Part shown: positions 1-7,529 of the stretch, in pieces
Position numbering within the stretch: position 1 is the stretch's first letter
How the letters are laid out: each line of letters opens with the position of its first letter
NCBI RefSeq assembly: GCF_000003815.2
Contig: NC_049995.1
Span: forward strand, 17,354,648 to 17,377,812
Length of the DNA stretch: 23,165 nt
Direction: 5' to 3'
From: Branchiostoma floridae
Taxonomy: Eukaryota; Chordata; Leptocardii; Amphioxiformes; Branchiostomatidae
The notes under the pieces: model-generated
Seen by the model: the letters and a program-made list of their open reading frames with translations, nothing else
What the model was told of the DNA's origin: nothing
The model's database searches: none
Program-made: the position numbers and the translations under genes

Positions 1-411
1 ATCACACGGGAAGCATGCTGGACCCTCCTTCTCCACTCCTCCCTATCCTTCATCAGTGATCAACACGGGAAGCATGCTGGACCCTCCTTCTCCACTCCTC
101 CCTATCCTTCATCAGTGATCAACATGGGAAGCATGCTGGACCCTCCTTCTCCACTCCTCCCTATCCTTCATCAGTGATCAACATGGGAAGCATGCTGGAC
201 CCTCCTTCTCCACTCCTCCCTATCCTTCATCAGTGATCAACACGGGAAGCATGCTGGACCCTCCTTCTCCACTCCTCCCTATCCTTCATCAGTGATCAAC
301 ACGGGAAGCATGCTGGACCCTCCTTCTCCACTCCTCCCTATCCTTCATCAGTGATCAACACGGGAAGCATGCTGGACCCTCCTTCTCCACTCCTCCCTAT
401 CCTTCATCAGC
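1..411. repeat. 59-bp tandem repeat (7 copies) derived from a LINE ORF end
   Basis: Seven head-to-tail copies with a strict 59-bp period; the GGGAAGCATGC block recurs at 8, 67, 126, 185, 244, 303 and 362. Copies are nearly identical, differing mainly at CACGGG versus CATGGG (copies 3 and 4), so amplification is recent. Read on the minus strand, the unit is the last roughly 20 codons of the adjacent LINE ORF2, including its stop codon. Because 59 is not a multiple of 3, only the copy joined to the ORF is in frame. The array starts at the window edge and probably continues outside. Confidence 0.95.
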
Positions 412-625
412 GAACATAGTACAGTTGGGCTGCTCAGTCTGTCGAGCGCGGAATCTCGCTTGAGTGTGTCTATAAAGGTGTTTTTCTGCCTGCCAGGTTT
501 TCTTTTACCCTGGACCGGTTCCCATAAGATAAGCTCATTTGCCACTAGTTCTGGGTGTCGCACATAGTGGCCAGAGAGCTGCATGCGCCTTTGCCTGATC
601 TTATCACTTATTCTAGGCAGGTTAC
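348..625 (-). mobile_element. LINE ORF2 C-terminal fragment
   Basis: The minus-strand frame reads GHYVRHPELVANELILWEP, then GKRKPGRQKNTFIDTLKRD, then LMKDREEWRRRV before a stop. This is the usual C-terminal tail after the reverse transcriptase of many animal LINEs (GH-R, LLWEP-GKR-RGR, IDTLK-D, DR--WR--V). This is family knowledge from memory; I cannot name the clade. The frame opens near 625 and the 5' part is lost. A sister fragment with the same motifs lies at 20629-20874. Confidence 0.85.
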
Positions 626-626
626 C

Positions 627-760
627 ATGACCTTAGTCTTTTTCGTGTTCAACTGTAGGCCAATCCTTTGACATTGACGCTCGACTGCATTAAGAAGGGT
701 ACAAGCCTTTTCCGCAGTGTCGGATATCAACGCAAAAGTTTGTGAGCTTATTACCGGGAT
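627..760 (-). mobile_element. LINE reverse transcriptase remnant
   Basis: The minus-strand frame reads ALISDTAEKACTLLNAVERQ followed by LQLNTKKTKVMV. This matches the part of LINE reverse transcriptases just after the catalytic FADD/YADD box. That box itself is missing: the residues before ALISD read SSQTF. The match ends about 627, directly next to the C-terminal fragment in another frame, so the segment between them has been deleted. It is a dead, 5'-truncated and internally deleted copy. Confidence 0.75.
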
Positions 761-841
761 TTCATGTCTGCACCATGTATTTGATGTACATACCCCCTGT
801 GGTGAGATCCCAATCAAAATAATGTGCACAATTTGAGTCAT

Positions 842-1830
842 TGTCCTAACCTCTCATCTAGAAAGGAAAATGACGCATTTTTACACTTGACTTTCGTTCG
901 TATGACGTCAGAAGAATTTAAGACTTAATTTGCATGACGTATATAGCTGAGCCTACCATGACATTAGTGCATACACCTACAGGCATAACCACATCGCAAT
1001 CAGAGCCATGCTACGTGTAAAGTTATATCACGAACGCCTTAATTACGTATTAAGGCCTAGGGAAATACTGTGTTTCCAATCACGAAAAAAATGAGATGAT
1101 ACGAATGGATTTTCTTTTCTTTTTTTTCTTCGTTTTATTTATCAAAACACATTTCGGCCAATGTGACTCCAAGAATAACATTTCTGCTTAAAAATGTACA
1201 ACAGGTGTTTTCAAGATATAGATTTTAATCATATCTTAACCGAGGAGATATACACTGTATAGAACTATTTCCTGTTGCAACACTGGCAAAAGAATGAGAA
1301 GAACATTTTGGAAAATGTTCCAACAGCATTTTCATCAGATGTCAGATCGAAAATTTCCTTTCGACCCTTAAAAAGGCTAGGAGCTGGCAGTTTTTGATAG
1401 ATGATGCCGCGGAACCGAAAATAGTTTCCTTCTTGGCCATAGACAATTCGAACATCTGTGAAATTCACGTAGGAAACGAAATAACTACGAGCAAATTCAA
1501 ATTATACAGATCAGGTCTGTCTTATTTCTGTTCTTTAAAATTAAATCTCTGCCTGCTTTTAACAGAATTATATAGTCCAATGTTTCAATTCAAATTGTTT
1601 GGTGCAACTTTGTTACGCAACTAAAAGCTATAAATTGTACTTTGTTTAATGAATTGTTGAAAAGTCTTTATTCTCACAGTACCTTTTTGTTCTTGCAAGC
1701 TAAGTACAAGTCCTTGAGATGAAACAGTACGTCTTAAGAACAATTACTGTAATATAAGAATGTGGCATATTACTACATCTAAGGTGCGGATATATATGTG
1801 ATGTATTATTTAGTATGTAGGTGTGTGCAA
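842..1830. other. AT-rich intergenic DNA
   Basis: No gene could be supported. Short open frames on both strands between 1265 and 1624 overlap each other and have no recognisable motif. There is a T-rich tract near 1110-1135. A perfect small inverted repeat, GAACATTTT-GG-AAAATGTTC, lies near 1301-1320. Confidence 0.6.
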
Positions 1831-2050
1831 TAGGGGGAATAAGGTTTTTTCTTGCCGGAGCGGTCCGGAAGATAGGCTTTTAAAACGTCAATGTAAGTCA
1901 CCAAATAGAATAGACCATTGATTCTAGTATCCCCATTCACAAGTTTTCACAGAAAATCAGGTCCAGGTTCAGGTCCGGACTTGGACCATATCTTCTGGAC
2001 TTGGACCTGAAATTTCTGTATCCGTACCCACCCCCTAGTGCGGAAGAAAT
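1830..2050. repeat. Possible interspersed repeat with GGTCC/GGACTT-rich core
   Basis: The core around 1961-2010 has repeated blocks of the type CAGGTCCAGG, AGGTCCGGACTTGGACC and GGACTTGGACCTG, forming overlapping short inverted repeats. A minus-strand frame across it reads RSKSRRYGPSPDLNLDL and seems an accident of the repeat. I suspect a dispersed amphioxus element, but there is no second copy here to prove it. Confidence 0.35.
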
Positions 2051-3100
2051 CAGAAAAAAAACTTTTGTTGGGAAGAACAACAGCTGACAGTGTAGGAGGT
2101 CTATTACGCAATTGTAAAACTCAGACAATCTGTTTCGTTTTTCATCTGTCATTGCGATGGGTAATCATTTTACAATTGCAATAATGACTTCTCCTGCACG
2201 TAGGCTACGTTCAATTTCACGACTACGCTTTTCAAAGTAATTGTCAATATTCAGTACGCCTTTCAGAGTAACTTTTGATATTCAGTACAGACAATAGATG
2301 AATTAGGAACATTTTGTAAAGCATTTATGTCGTTTTCACCAACAACCACCTAAGCTTTATCATTAAGTAGTTTCTTCCGCCGGTATTTAGTTATTAACAC
2401 ACAATTTTTAAAAAATAGAGCAAAATCTTAGTAACCTCAGTAAATAAACATCAAATAATTATTAAAATTAAAACACAAATTATGGAACTCATCTTTTTAT
2501 AGAATTTCAGATATCTCTTCATTAAACATTGGATTTGTCAAGAAAAATTACACAATATATCAATTAATGTTAACAACACGTTTTCAACTTATACATTGTT
2601 ATCATATTACATCATTCCAGCCTATACCTTATAATATACAAGTGTCTTGTTGTGTAACTTCTTATAAATCATCATTGACTTTATTACACGAGAGCAACAG
2701 TAAAAATTGTCTGGAGTAAAGTTGTGCAACTCGTTTACAAATGTCCACCTTATAGCTGTATCTTTAGACAAATAAACACCAGTACATTTGATATCTTTAG
2801 GCTTTTATGCAGAACATTATAGGTAGTGTTGTGTAAAACCACAACACCCATTCTTTTCATTCTTCCTCTTAACCAAACTGATCTCAGCAATATTTAGACT
2901 GAAAACTTTGACTTTACCAAAATAGGTAATGAATGTCTGGTTCCAACAAAATTAAATAGCGCCCTCATGCAGCTGATGCTAGTATTTCCTTGACGTCGAG
3001 CGTATTGAGATATGCACAAAATCAAACATTTTTTTTACCTTTCATATTAAAATCAGTATTTTCCGATTATTTTCCCTCTAAAACATTTGTTGTTCACAGG
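2050..3100. other. AT-rich intergenic DNA, nothing recognised
   Basis: Long AT-rich stretch with no open frame above about 60 codons, no recognised repeat family and no RNA gene seen. Confidence 0.6.
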
Positions 3101-3290
3101 CGTTACAGAAAAAAAACTAGACTTAAACTTTGTTGACAAACAAAAGTCTGATGTATAAAACTACGTTTGAATAAACGCTACAGAATGTGAGCACATCGTG
3201 CTAACAAAAGCGCCTGCCGAAGCAGGAAAAAGTCCTTATAAACCACCCTTACAAACGAAGATTTGATATTTATTCATAGTAAGGATAAAA
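3100..3290. repeat. Diverged upstream copy of the 3810-3920 region
   Basis: CAGAAAAAAAACTAGACTTAAACT near 3108 resembles CAGAAAAAAAGTAGACTTAAACT near 3823. GCAGGAAAAAGTCCTTATAAACCACC near 3220 resembles GCAGAAAAATGTCCTTATCAGCCACG near 3868. The spacing is similar in both, which points to an old segmental duplication of the 3' flank of the minus-strand gene. Confidence 0.5.
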
Positions 3291-3365
3291 CTGTTCTACA
3301 ACTAGATCTCTTTTGCATATCAATTCACAGCAAGAATATAAAACTCTCTCCAGCAAGATTTCTCC

Positions 3366-3412
3366 AGTGTCACTGACGAAAGACACCGGATGGCTGTCTG
3401 AAACGTCTGACC
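3366..3412 (+). ncRNA. Hammerhead-ribozyme-like motif (type I arrangement)
   Basis: The conserved boxes occur in hammerhead order: CTGACGA at 3373-3379 (consensus CUGANGA), a stem II candidate AGACA (3381-3385) with TGTCT (3395-3399), then GAAA (3400-3403), then ACGTC ending at 3407 as the expected UH cleavage context. Sequences flanking the boxes (GTCA before, TGAC after) can form a 4-bp stem I. The minute palindromic stem III (ACGT) recalls the hammerheads reported in Penelope-like retroelements. An extra A at 3380 makes stem II imperfect, so this copy may be decayed. No reverse transcriptase is seen nearby. Confidence 0.45.
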
Positions 3413-3445
3413 GTTTCAAAACCGTATCCAGTTGTTTGAGTAACT

Positions 3446-3661
3446 GTCTTTTGTACTCTCCAAGCAGAGGTTAGGCTTCGGCTGTTTTTTAAACGTTTTT
3501 TTAGTCGTTGTTATCGGGCTTTCTATTGTGTATTTTATTTTGCTGTGTCAAAGCTGGCACACTTCAAGAAAAATGACAAAATAGAAAGCCCGATAAAAAC
3601 GACTAAAAAAAACGTTAGAAAACAGCCGGAGCCTAACCTCTGCTTGGAGAGTAGTCTTTTG
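3446..3661. mobile_element. 200-bp hairpin MITE with 8-bp target-site duplication
   Basis: Element 3454-3653 begins TACTCTCCAAGCAGAGGTTA and ends with its complement. The two arms of about 86 bp are near-perfect inverted repeats around a ~28-bp spacer. It is flanked by the identical octamer GTCTTTTG at 3446-3453 and 3654-3661. An 8-bp duplication fits hAT-type (also P or Merlin) insertion. It has no coding capacity, so it would need a transposase in trans. Related termini occur at 17075-17115 and 22460-22494. Confidence 0.85.
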
Positions 3662-3670
3662 GGGGTAACA

Positions 3671-3805
3671 CACGTTCGTACTTTATATTCATGAGTAATT
3701 GTTGACTATGATTACTTTCAGATTAGTTGTGTCTAGTTTTAAGGCCAGTTTGATCACAAATCTGTCTCGCTATCTGCTGCGCCTTTTACAGGGGCTGTGT
3801 TGGGC
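3671..3805. pseudogene. Partial duplicate of the terminal exon of the minus-strand gene
   Basis: This segment aligns with 3890-4031, which holds the last ~27 codons, the stop and the start of the 3' UTR of the gene at 3951-6178. Shared blocks include TTTTAAGGCCAGTTTGA and CTCGCTATCTGCTGCGCCTT. Relative to the intact exon, the duplicate has a 2-bp insertion in the segment before GGCGCAGCAG (minus strand), which breaks the frame. It is a non-functional fragment downstream of the real stop codon. Confidence 0.75.
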
Positions 3806-3950
3806 TGCTCTGCAAGTTCTTCACAGAAAAAAAGTAGACTTAAACTATCGAGCATGACAAAAAAGAAGCAGAAAAATGTCCTTATCAGCCACGTTTGTAC
3901 TTCATATTCATAAAAAGCATCTAATATTGGTTACTATGTTTACATTTGGC

Positions 3951-4253
3951 TTAGTTGTGTCCTGTTTTAAGGCCAGTTTGAGCGCAAATCTGCCTCGCTA
4001 TCTGCTGCGCCTTCCATAGGCAGTGTTGGGCGTCTAAGTCTCCCGGTTTTGGTTTGGCAGAGTCCACGAAGAGCCCGAACTTGCGAGCGGACCTGGACGC
4101 GCTCCTCCTCGGGACCAGGTCGTCCCGCATGCCGAAGATGTAGTTGTACTTGTCCCGGTAGGACTGGCACTGTCGGCGGCGCAGCGCGTGCAGCCGGGCA
4201 GCGATGGTGTTTACACTGGTGGCCGCGGGGGTACCGGACGCTCCGCGGTCATA
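3951..4253 (-). CDS. Terminal exon of the orphan gene
   Basis: The acceptor ACTCACTCACAG precedes 4253, and the frame runs 100 codons to a TAA at 3953-3951. It is basic, with an [18 protein letters not shown] stretch and [14 protein letters not shown], and ends [16 protein letters not shown] drops sharply after the stop. No AATAAA lies close downstream on this strand: AATAAA occurs at 3539-3534 inside the MITE and at 3274-3269. Confidence 0.7.
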   Translation of the reverse strand, partial: YDRGASGTPAATSVNTIAARLHALRRRQCQSYRDKYNYIFGMRDDLVPRRSASRSARKFGLFVDSAKPKPGDLDAQHCLWKAQQIARQICAQTGLKTGHN

Positions 4254-6148
4254 CTGTGAGTGAGTGAATAAATGAATGATTGAATGAAGGAGTAAATGTA
4301 TTGAGTAAATGTAGTAAATTGATGGATGGATGGATGGATGGATGGATGGATGGATGGATGGATGGATGGATGGATGGATGGATGGATGGATGGATGGATG
4401 GATGGATGGATGGATGGGTGGATGGGTGGATGGGTGAGTGAATGAGTGAGTGAGAGAGAGAGAGAGTGAGTGAGTGAGTGAGTGAGTGAGTGAGTGAGAG
4501 AGAGTAAAAATGGATGTATGAATGAATAAATGATTCCATTGTAAAATAACTGCATTGGTGACTCTGTATGGTAATACACAGAAATAACATATTATTAAGT
4601 CAATCAAGCACTATTTTGATTGCTGATTACTAAATCACTAATGAACTACTGCAAGTGAAACCTTCAGTAATTACTTAAGAGAACTATTGCTAAAATTATA
4701 TGTGTAGGTTCCTTCACGACTAGTGATATAAGAATGTGGAAAGATGATTTATCTGGCCATAGCAAAAGTGCATTTTAAGTATCTCTACTTGTTTGGCAGG
4801 GTTATATTCAACTTACATGTGACTGTTGCGATCCGGCTCGCAGAGGTGTACAGCTACACCTGTCGTACTGCCTCAGGGCCGCCTCCCTAGCGCCGCTGCG
4901 ATTGGTCGGGACGCTCTCGGCCGTTGCGTTTGGCGGGAAATTCAAATTTCCCTGCACGTAGTCCCCGTGATGGTGAATGACGGAAGTGGGGCCACGTACT
5001 TCCGTTCGTGCGCTGTATCCGGTCGAGAGGTGATGGTGGCTCGACCGGTGGTGGTACGACGTTGACGGCACGTAAGTGTCAGATAACAAGTTGAAGGAAA
5101 ACGACGGCTTGTATGGCACAGGTGTGCGCACGCGTAAGCTAGAAGACGTCTTCCAGGTGTGTTCGTTTCCTTGAAGGAGGGGAGAGTTGGCGAACGCCTC
5201 GTAGCTCTCCGGGTCGAGTCCGAACGCGGTTGGCTGGTTATGGTTGAACTTGAACACGGTGCTTTCTCCTTCGTATTCTTTCACGCTGCCGTTTTCCAGT
5301 AACTGAAAACTGTCCGAAATGTGTCTTTCCTTCGCACGGGGCGATTTTTCCACCTCTTGTTTGAACATGGACATGGGCAGCTGCCTGTTTAACGTCGTCA
5401 AGTCCATCGGCTTTTCCTGACCTTGACCTTCCCCCTGGTAGCCTCCCCAGGTCGCCCTTCGGGACGTTTTGGTGACCTTGGTTTCGAACTGGTCGCCGCC
5501 ATCTTGGTCGATGGTGACGTCATACTCATCTGTGACATAAGGAGGGTGCGGTCCGATGATTGGGTGTTGGCTGTTGCTAGGGTCTACCTCTTGTTGCCAA
5601 GGGCGGAACACGCGCCATGAGTGGGAGGGGGCTGGTGGTAGGAGCTCTGTATGTAAAGGAAAAGAAAAGCATCAGATTCTGTTTCTCATATTGTTACACT
5701 TATTCTATTAACTGTCTTTTCAGTCACTCTTGACGGAAATTTTTCAGGTTTATTTGCATTCATTTCATTCTTTGTATATTCTCGTGTATGTATCCTACAG
5801 AAATCAGATGTCTTTTTACACAAAATATTATCTTATATACTAGTCAGTGGTTGGTTCTGTCAAAGTCTGCTTAAGAATCATACAACAGCAAACCCATAGG
5901 AAGATATGCGAAGACCGCATCCATCGTCACCTAGACCTAATACACGAAAAAAAGTTGCCAGCATCAACTAGTTATTCACCTTGTTCAGGTCTGTGCACCA
6001 AGCCGGTTTGTGTTCCCGCTGTGTCCTGGGAAGGAGTAGTGGTGGCTTCGTCTGAAGTCGGCGAGTTGTCGGTCACCGAGCAGGGCCGATCGCTCACCGA
6101 GCACGCATGAAGGCAGTCGGACGACTTCGGCTCCTTTTTCACCCTCAT
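3951..6148 (-). CDS. Three-exon orphan gene; candidate nuclear co-repressor-binding protein (~433 aa)
   Basis: Join of 6148-5980, 5646-4817 and 4253-3951. The two introns (phase 1 then phase 0) have standard GT/AG ends and join one open frame of 434 codons including the stop. I do not recognise the family. Motifs seen: VKKE (residues 3-6) and FKQE (151-154), both of the psi-K-x-E SUMO type; FRPW (70-73), a variant of the WRPW Groucho/TLE tetrapeptide; PMDLT (136-140), like the CtBP motif PxDLS; His-rich patches near 257-261 and 280-282; and a basic C-terminal segment with RRR at 358-360 and YRDKYNYIF after it. There is no signal peptide, membrane segment or recognised DNA-binding domain. A nuclear regulator is inferred from the motifs only. 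More 5' exons may exist, since the first exon is open upstream of the ATG. Confidence 0.65.
4261..4520. repeat. Tetranucleotide satellites in intron 2: (GGAT)n and (GAGT)n
   Basis: About 4319-4436 is a nearly pure GGAT array, followed by GAGT/GAGA runs to about 4503, with TGAATGAA-type repeats on the flanks. Long open frames read on either strand (for example repeated HPSI) are artefacts of the period. The array sits just upstream of the terminal exon's acceptor. Confidence 0.95.
4817..5646 (-). CDS. Large middle exon of the orphan gene
   Basis: The acceptor TTTACATACAG precedes 5646, and a near-perfect donor CAT|GTAAGT follows 4817. The 830-nt exon is open throughout in the joined frame. 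It carries FRPW, PMDLT, FKQE, a patch rich in Ser/Thr-Pro and the His clusters. Its GC content is well above the flanking introns and the opposite strand has only short frames, both typical of real coding sequence here. Confidence 0.75.
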
Positions 6149-6178
6149 GGTTTGTTGGCCCGTCGATAACTTCTCTTC
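5980..6178 (-). CDS. First visible exon of the orphan gene
   Basis: The minus strand has an acceptor-like CACGCACAG before 6178 and a donor G|GTGAAT after 5980. The frame is open from 6178, with an ATG at 6148-6146 in good context (A at -3). The start could therefore be this ATG, or the exon could be internal with ten more codons and an upstream start. It encodes a KKEP-containing N-terminus followed by a Ser/Thr-rich linker. It ends in phase 1, matching the next exon (G|AG gives Glu). Confidence 0.6.
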
Positions 6179-6184
6179 CTGTGC

Positions 6185-6265
6185 GTGGAGTGAATAAATG
6201 AATGAATAATCACCGAATGGTTGAATAAATAAATGAATGACTGAATAAGTGAATCGGTGAATGAG
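6185..6265. repeat. Degenerate TGAA/TAAA tetranucleotide repeat abutting an acceptor
   Basis: GAATAAATGAATGAATAA and related blocks run from just outside the exon beginning at 6178. On the minus strand this gives ATTCATTTATTCACTC immediately before the acceptor CACAG, the same layout as at the terminal exon's acceptor near 4256-4280. Confidence 0.7.
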
Positions 6266-6630
6266 TAAAACAAAACAAAAAGATGCAAGTATAAGAAAAA
6301 GGCAAAATAGCAGGACTGACAACACCGTATTGTGTATATAGCGGATGCACTCAGAACGCACTGACAGACACACAGTCAGAGAAAAGACAGAAGTAGAGAG
6401 AGAAAAACAGACAGGCGGAGAAACAAGCGAAACAATACTTCATGTCTTTGATGAATATCGACAATATGGATATGTACAACATAGAAATAAACATAAATCA
6501 AAAGATTGTACAATGTATACTAGCCCTGTGACTGCTATCCCCTTTGTTCTGAGATATTTGCATCATATCTAACGTTACAGTACGTATATTTCAATACGTT
6601 AAACGCAAAAGCTTAATGTACCGAGTCCGC
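6266..6630. other. Non-coding stretch
   Basis: A-rich DNA with a GACAGA/GAGAGA-like purine patch near 6360-6420. No supported gene. A promoter or upstream exons for the minus-strand gene could lie here or further right, but I see no clear signal. Confidence 0.4.
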
Positions 6631-6639
6631 TACGATGAC

Positions 6640-6810
6640 CAACGATGATATGATATGATATGATATGATGTGATATACGATATCTAGGATACTATGATAT
6701 GACATGATATGACATGATATAGAATATGATATGATAAGATATGATACAATATGATATGATATGATATGATATGATATGATATGATATGATATGATATGAT
6801 ATGATATGAT
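6640..6810. repeat. (GATAT)n pentanucleotide microsatellite
   Basis: GATAT/ATATG repeats with interruptions from about 6646, becoming pure between about 6750 and 6808. The open frames reading ISYHI on the minus strand are a by-product. Confidence 0.95.
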
Positions 6811-6819
6811 AAACAACAC

Positions 6820-7185
6820 GCGTGTGTATTACAGGCCGCACGTGGCGATTGTCTGGGCCTCTGGTGGGACATGAATAATTATAAGCCAGGCTAAAATGGC
6901 GAAACGAGTCGCGAAATTATGAATTCCGCTCAATGAGCCATGTGAAATGGACTCACGCACTGTTAGAAAATGTATTAAGACATCATGCATTCTGGATTTA
7001 CTGGAGTATGGACTCACAATATCTAGCAATGATAGAATGTTCAAGGTGTTGTAAGCTTGTAGTTTCTTTATGTTGTTATACTCCTGTCACATTATCCACG
7101 ATCTTTGGGCGTATCGATGGAAGATCGGCAGATGATGGCGCATATTTTTCACCTGAAAACCGTCCCTGTCACATATAAGCCATAC
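6820..7185. other. No gene recognised; possible body of a retroelement 3' region
   Basis: Overlapping short open frames on both strands without motifs. The segment leads into a terminus-like motif at 7186-7218, so part may be the untranslated end of a non-LTR element. Confidence 0.35.
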
Positions 7186-7218
7186 TTTGTACCTTGTACA
7201 ATTGTTGTGCAATAAAGG
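7186..7218 (+). repeat. Putative retroelement 3' terminus motif (copy 1)
   Basis: TTTGTACCTTGTACAATTG followed by TTGTGCAATAAAGG. The same GTACAATTGTYGTGYAATAAA theme recurs at 11251-11285 and, less completely, at 10621-10645. The AATAAA placement looks like a polyadenylation signal on the plus strand. Confidence 0.55.
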
Positions 7219-7527
7219 TATTATTAGAAGCGAGGCTCGGGCGATTGCAGCAGAATCGTCGTCCGGTCGATTTTCGTCAGAAGTGGCAGGGGTATTAAGG
7301 CCCCCTTTCCACTAGACGGCGATCGCGCTGCGCTCTCACTGCGACCTAAAGAGGACCTCAATATGTGTAACCTTTTATTTCATACTGGGTATATCGAACA
7401 GCATATAAAAGTGTGGCCGAAAAGACAACAAAGCCCACAAAGCGTAAAAGGATTTGTTTTAATCCAAACAATTGGTTGAGCGATTAGTCAAATTTCAGGT
7501 CGCAGAGAAGAAGAAGAAGGTATTATT
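7215..7527. mobile_element. ~291-bp insertion flanked by an 11-bp direct repeat
   Basis: AAGGTATTATT occurs at 7215-7225 and 7517-7527. Between them lies a different sequence: GC-rich near 7240-7350, with CCCCCTTTCCACTAGACGGC at 7302, then CTGCGACCT (7339-7347) whose complement AGGTCGCAG is at 7498-7506. It looks like a short non-autonomous element. The repeat sits beside GAAGAAGAAG, so chance is not excluded. Confidence 0.45.
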
Positions 7528-7529
7528 TA

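Noticed and set aside
1-411. Possible CRISPR array because of regular 59-bp spacing
   Set aside because: The whole 59-bp unit is repeated with no unique spacers, and it is LINE coding sequence in a eukaryotic context.
3951-4253. A helix-loop-helix domain in the basic C-terminus of the orphan protein
   Set aside because: RRRQ...[17 protein letters not shown] faintly recalls basic-helix 1, but no second helix with the usual pattern follows; too weak to call.
4049-4267. Plus-strand frame opposite the terminal exon
   Set aside because: Shadow of the minus-strand coding exon; no splice or start support.
4211-4607. Open frames reading repeated HPSI / SLTHS
   Set aside because: They are translations of GGAT and GAGT tetranucleotide repeats in an intron; only the 3951-4253 part is exon.
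6613-6872. Minus-strand frames reading ISYHI repeats
   Set aside because: Translation of the GATAT pentanucleotide microsatellite.
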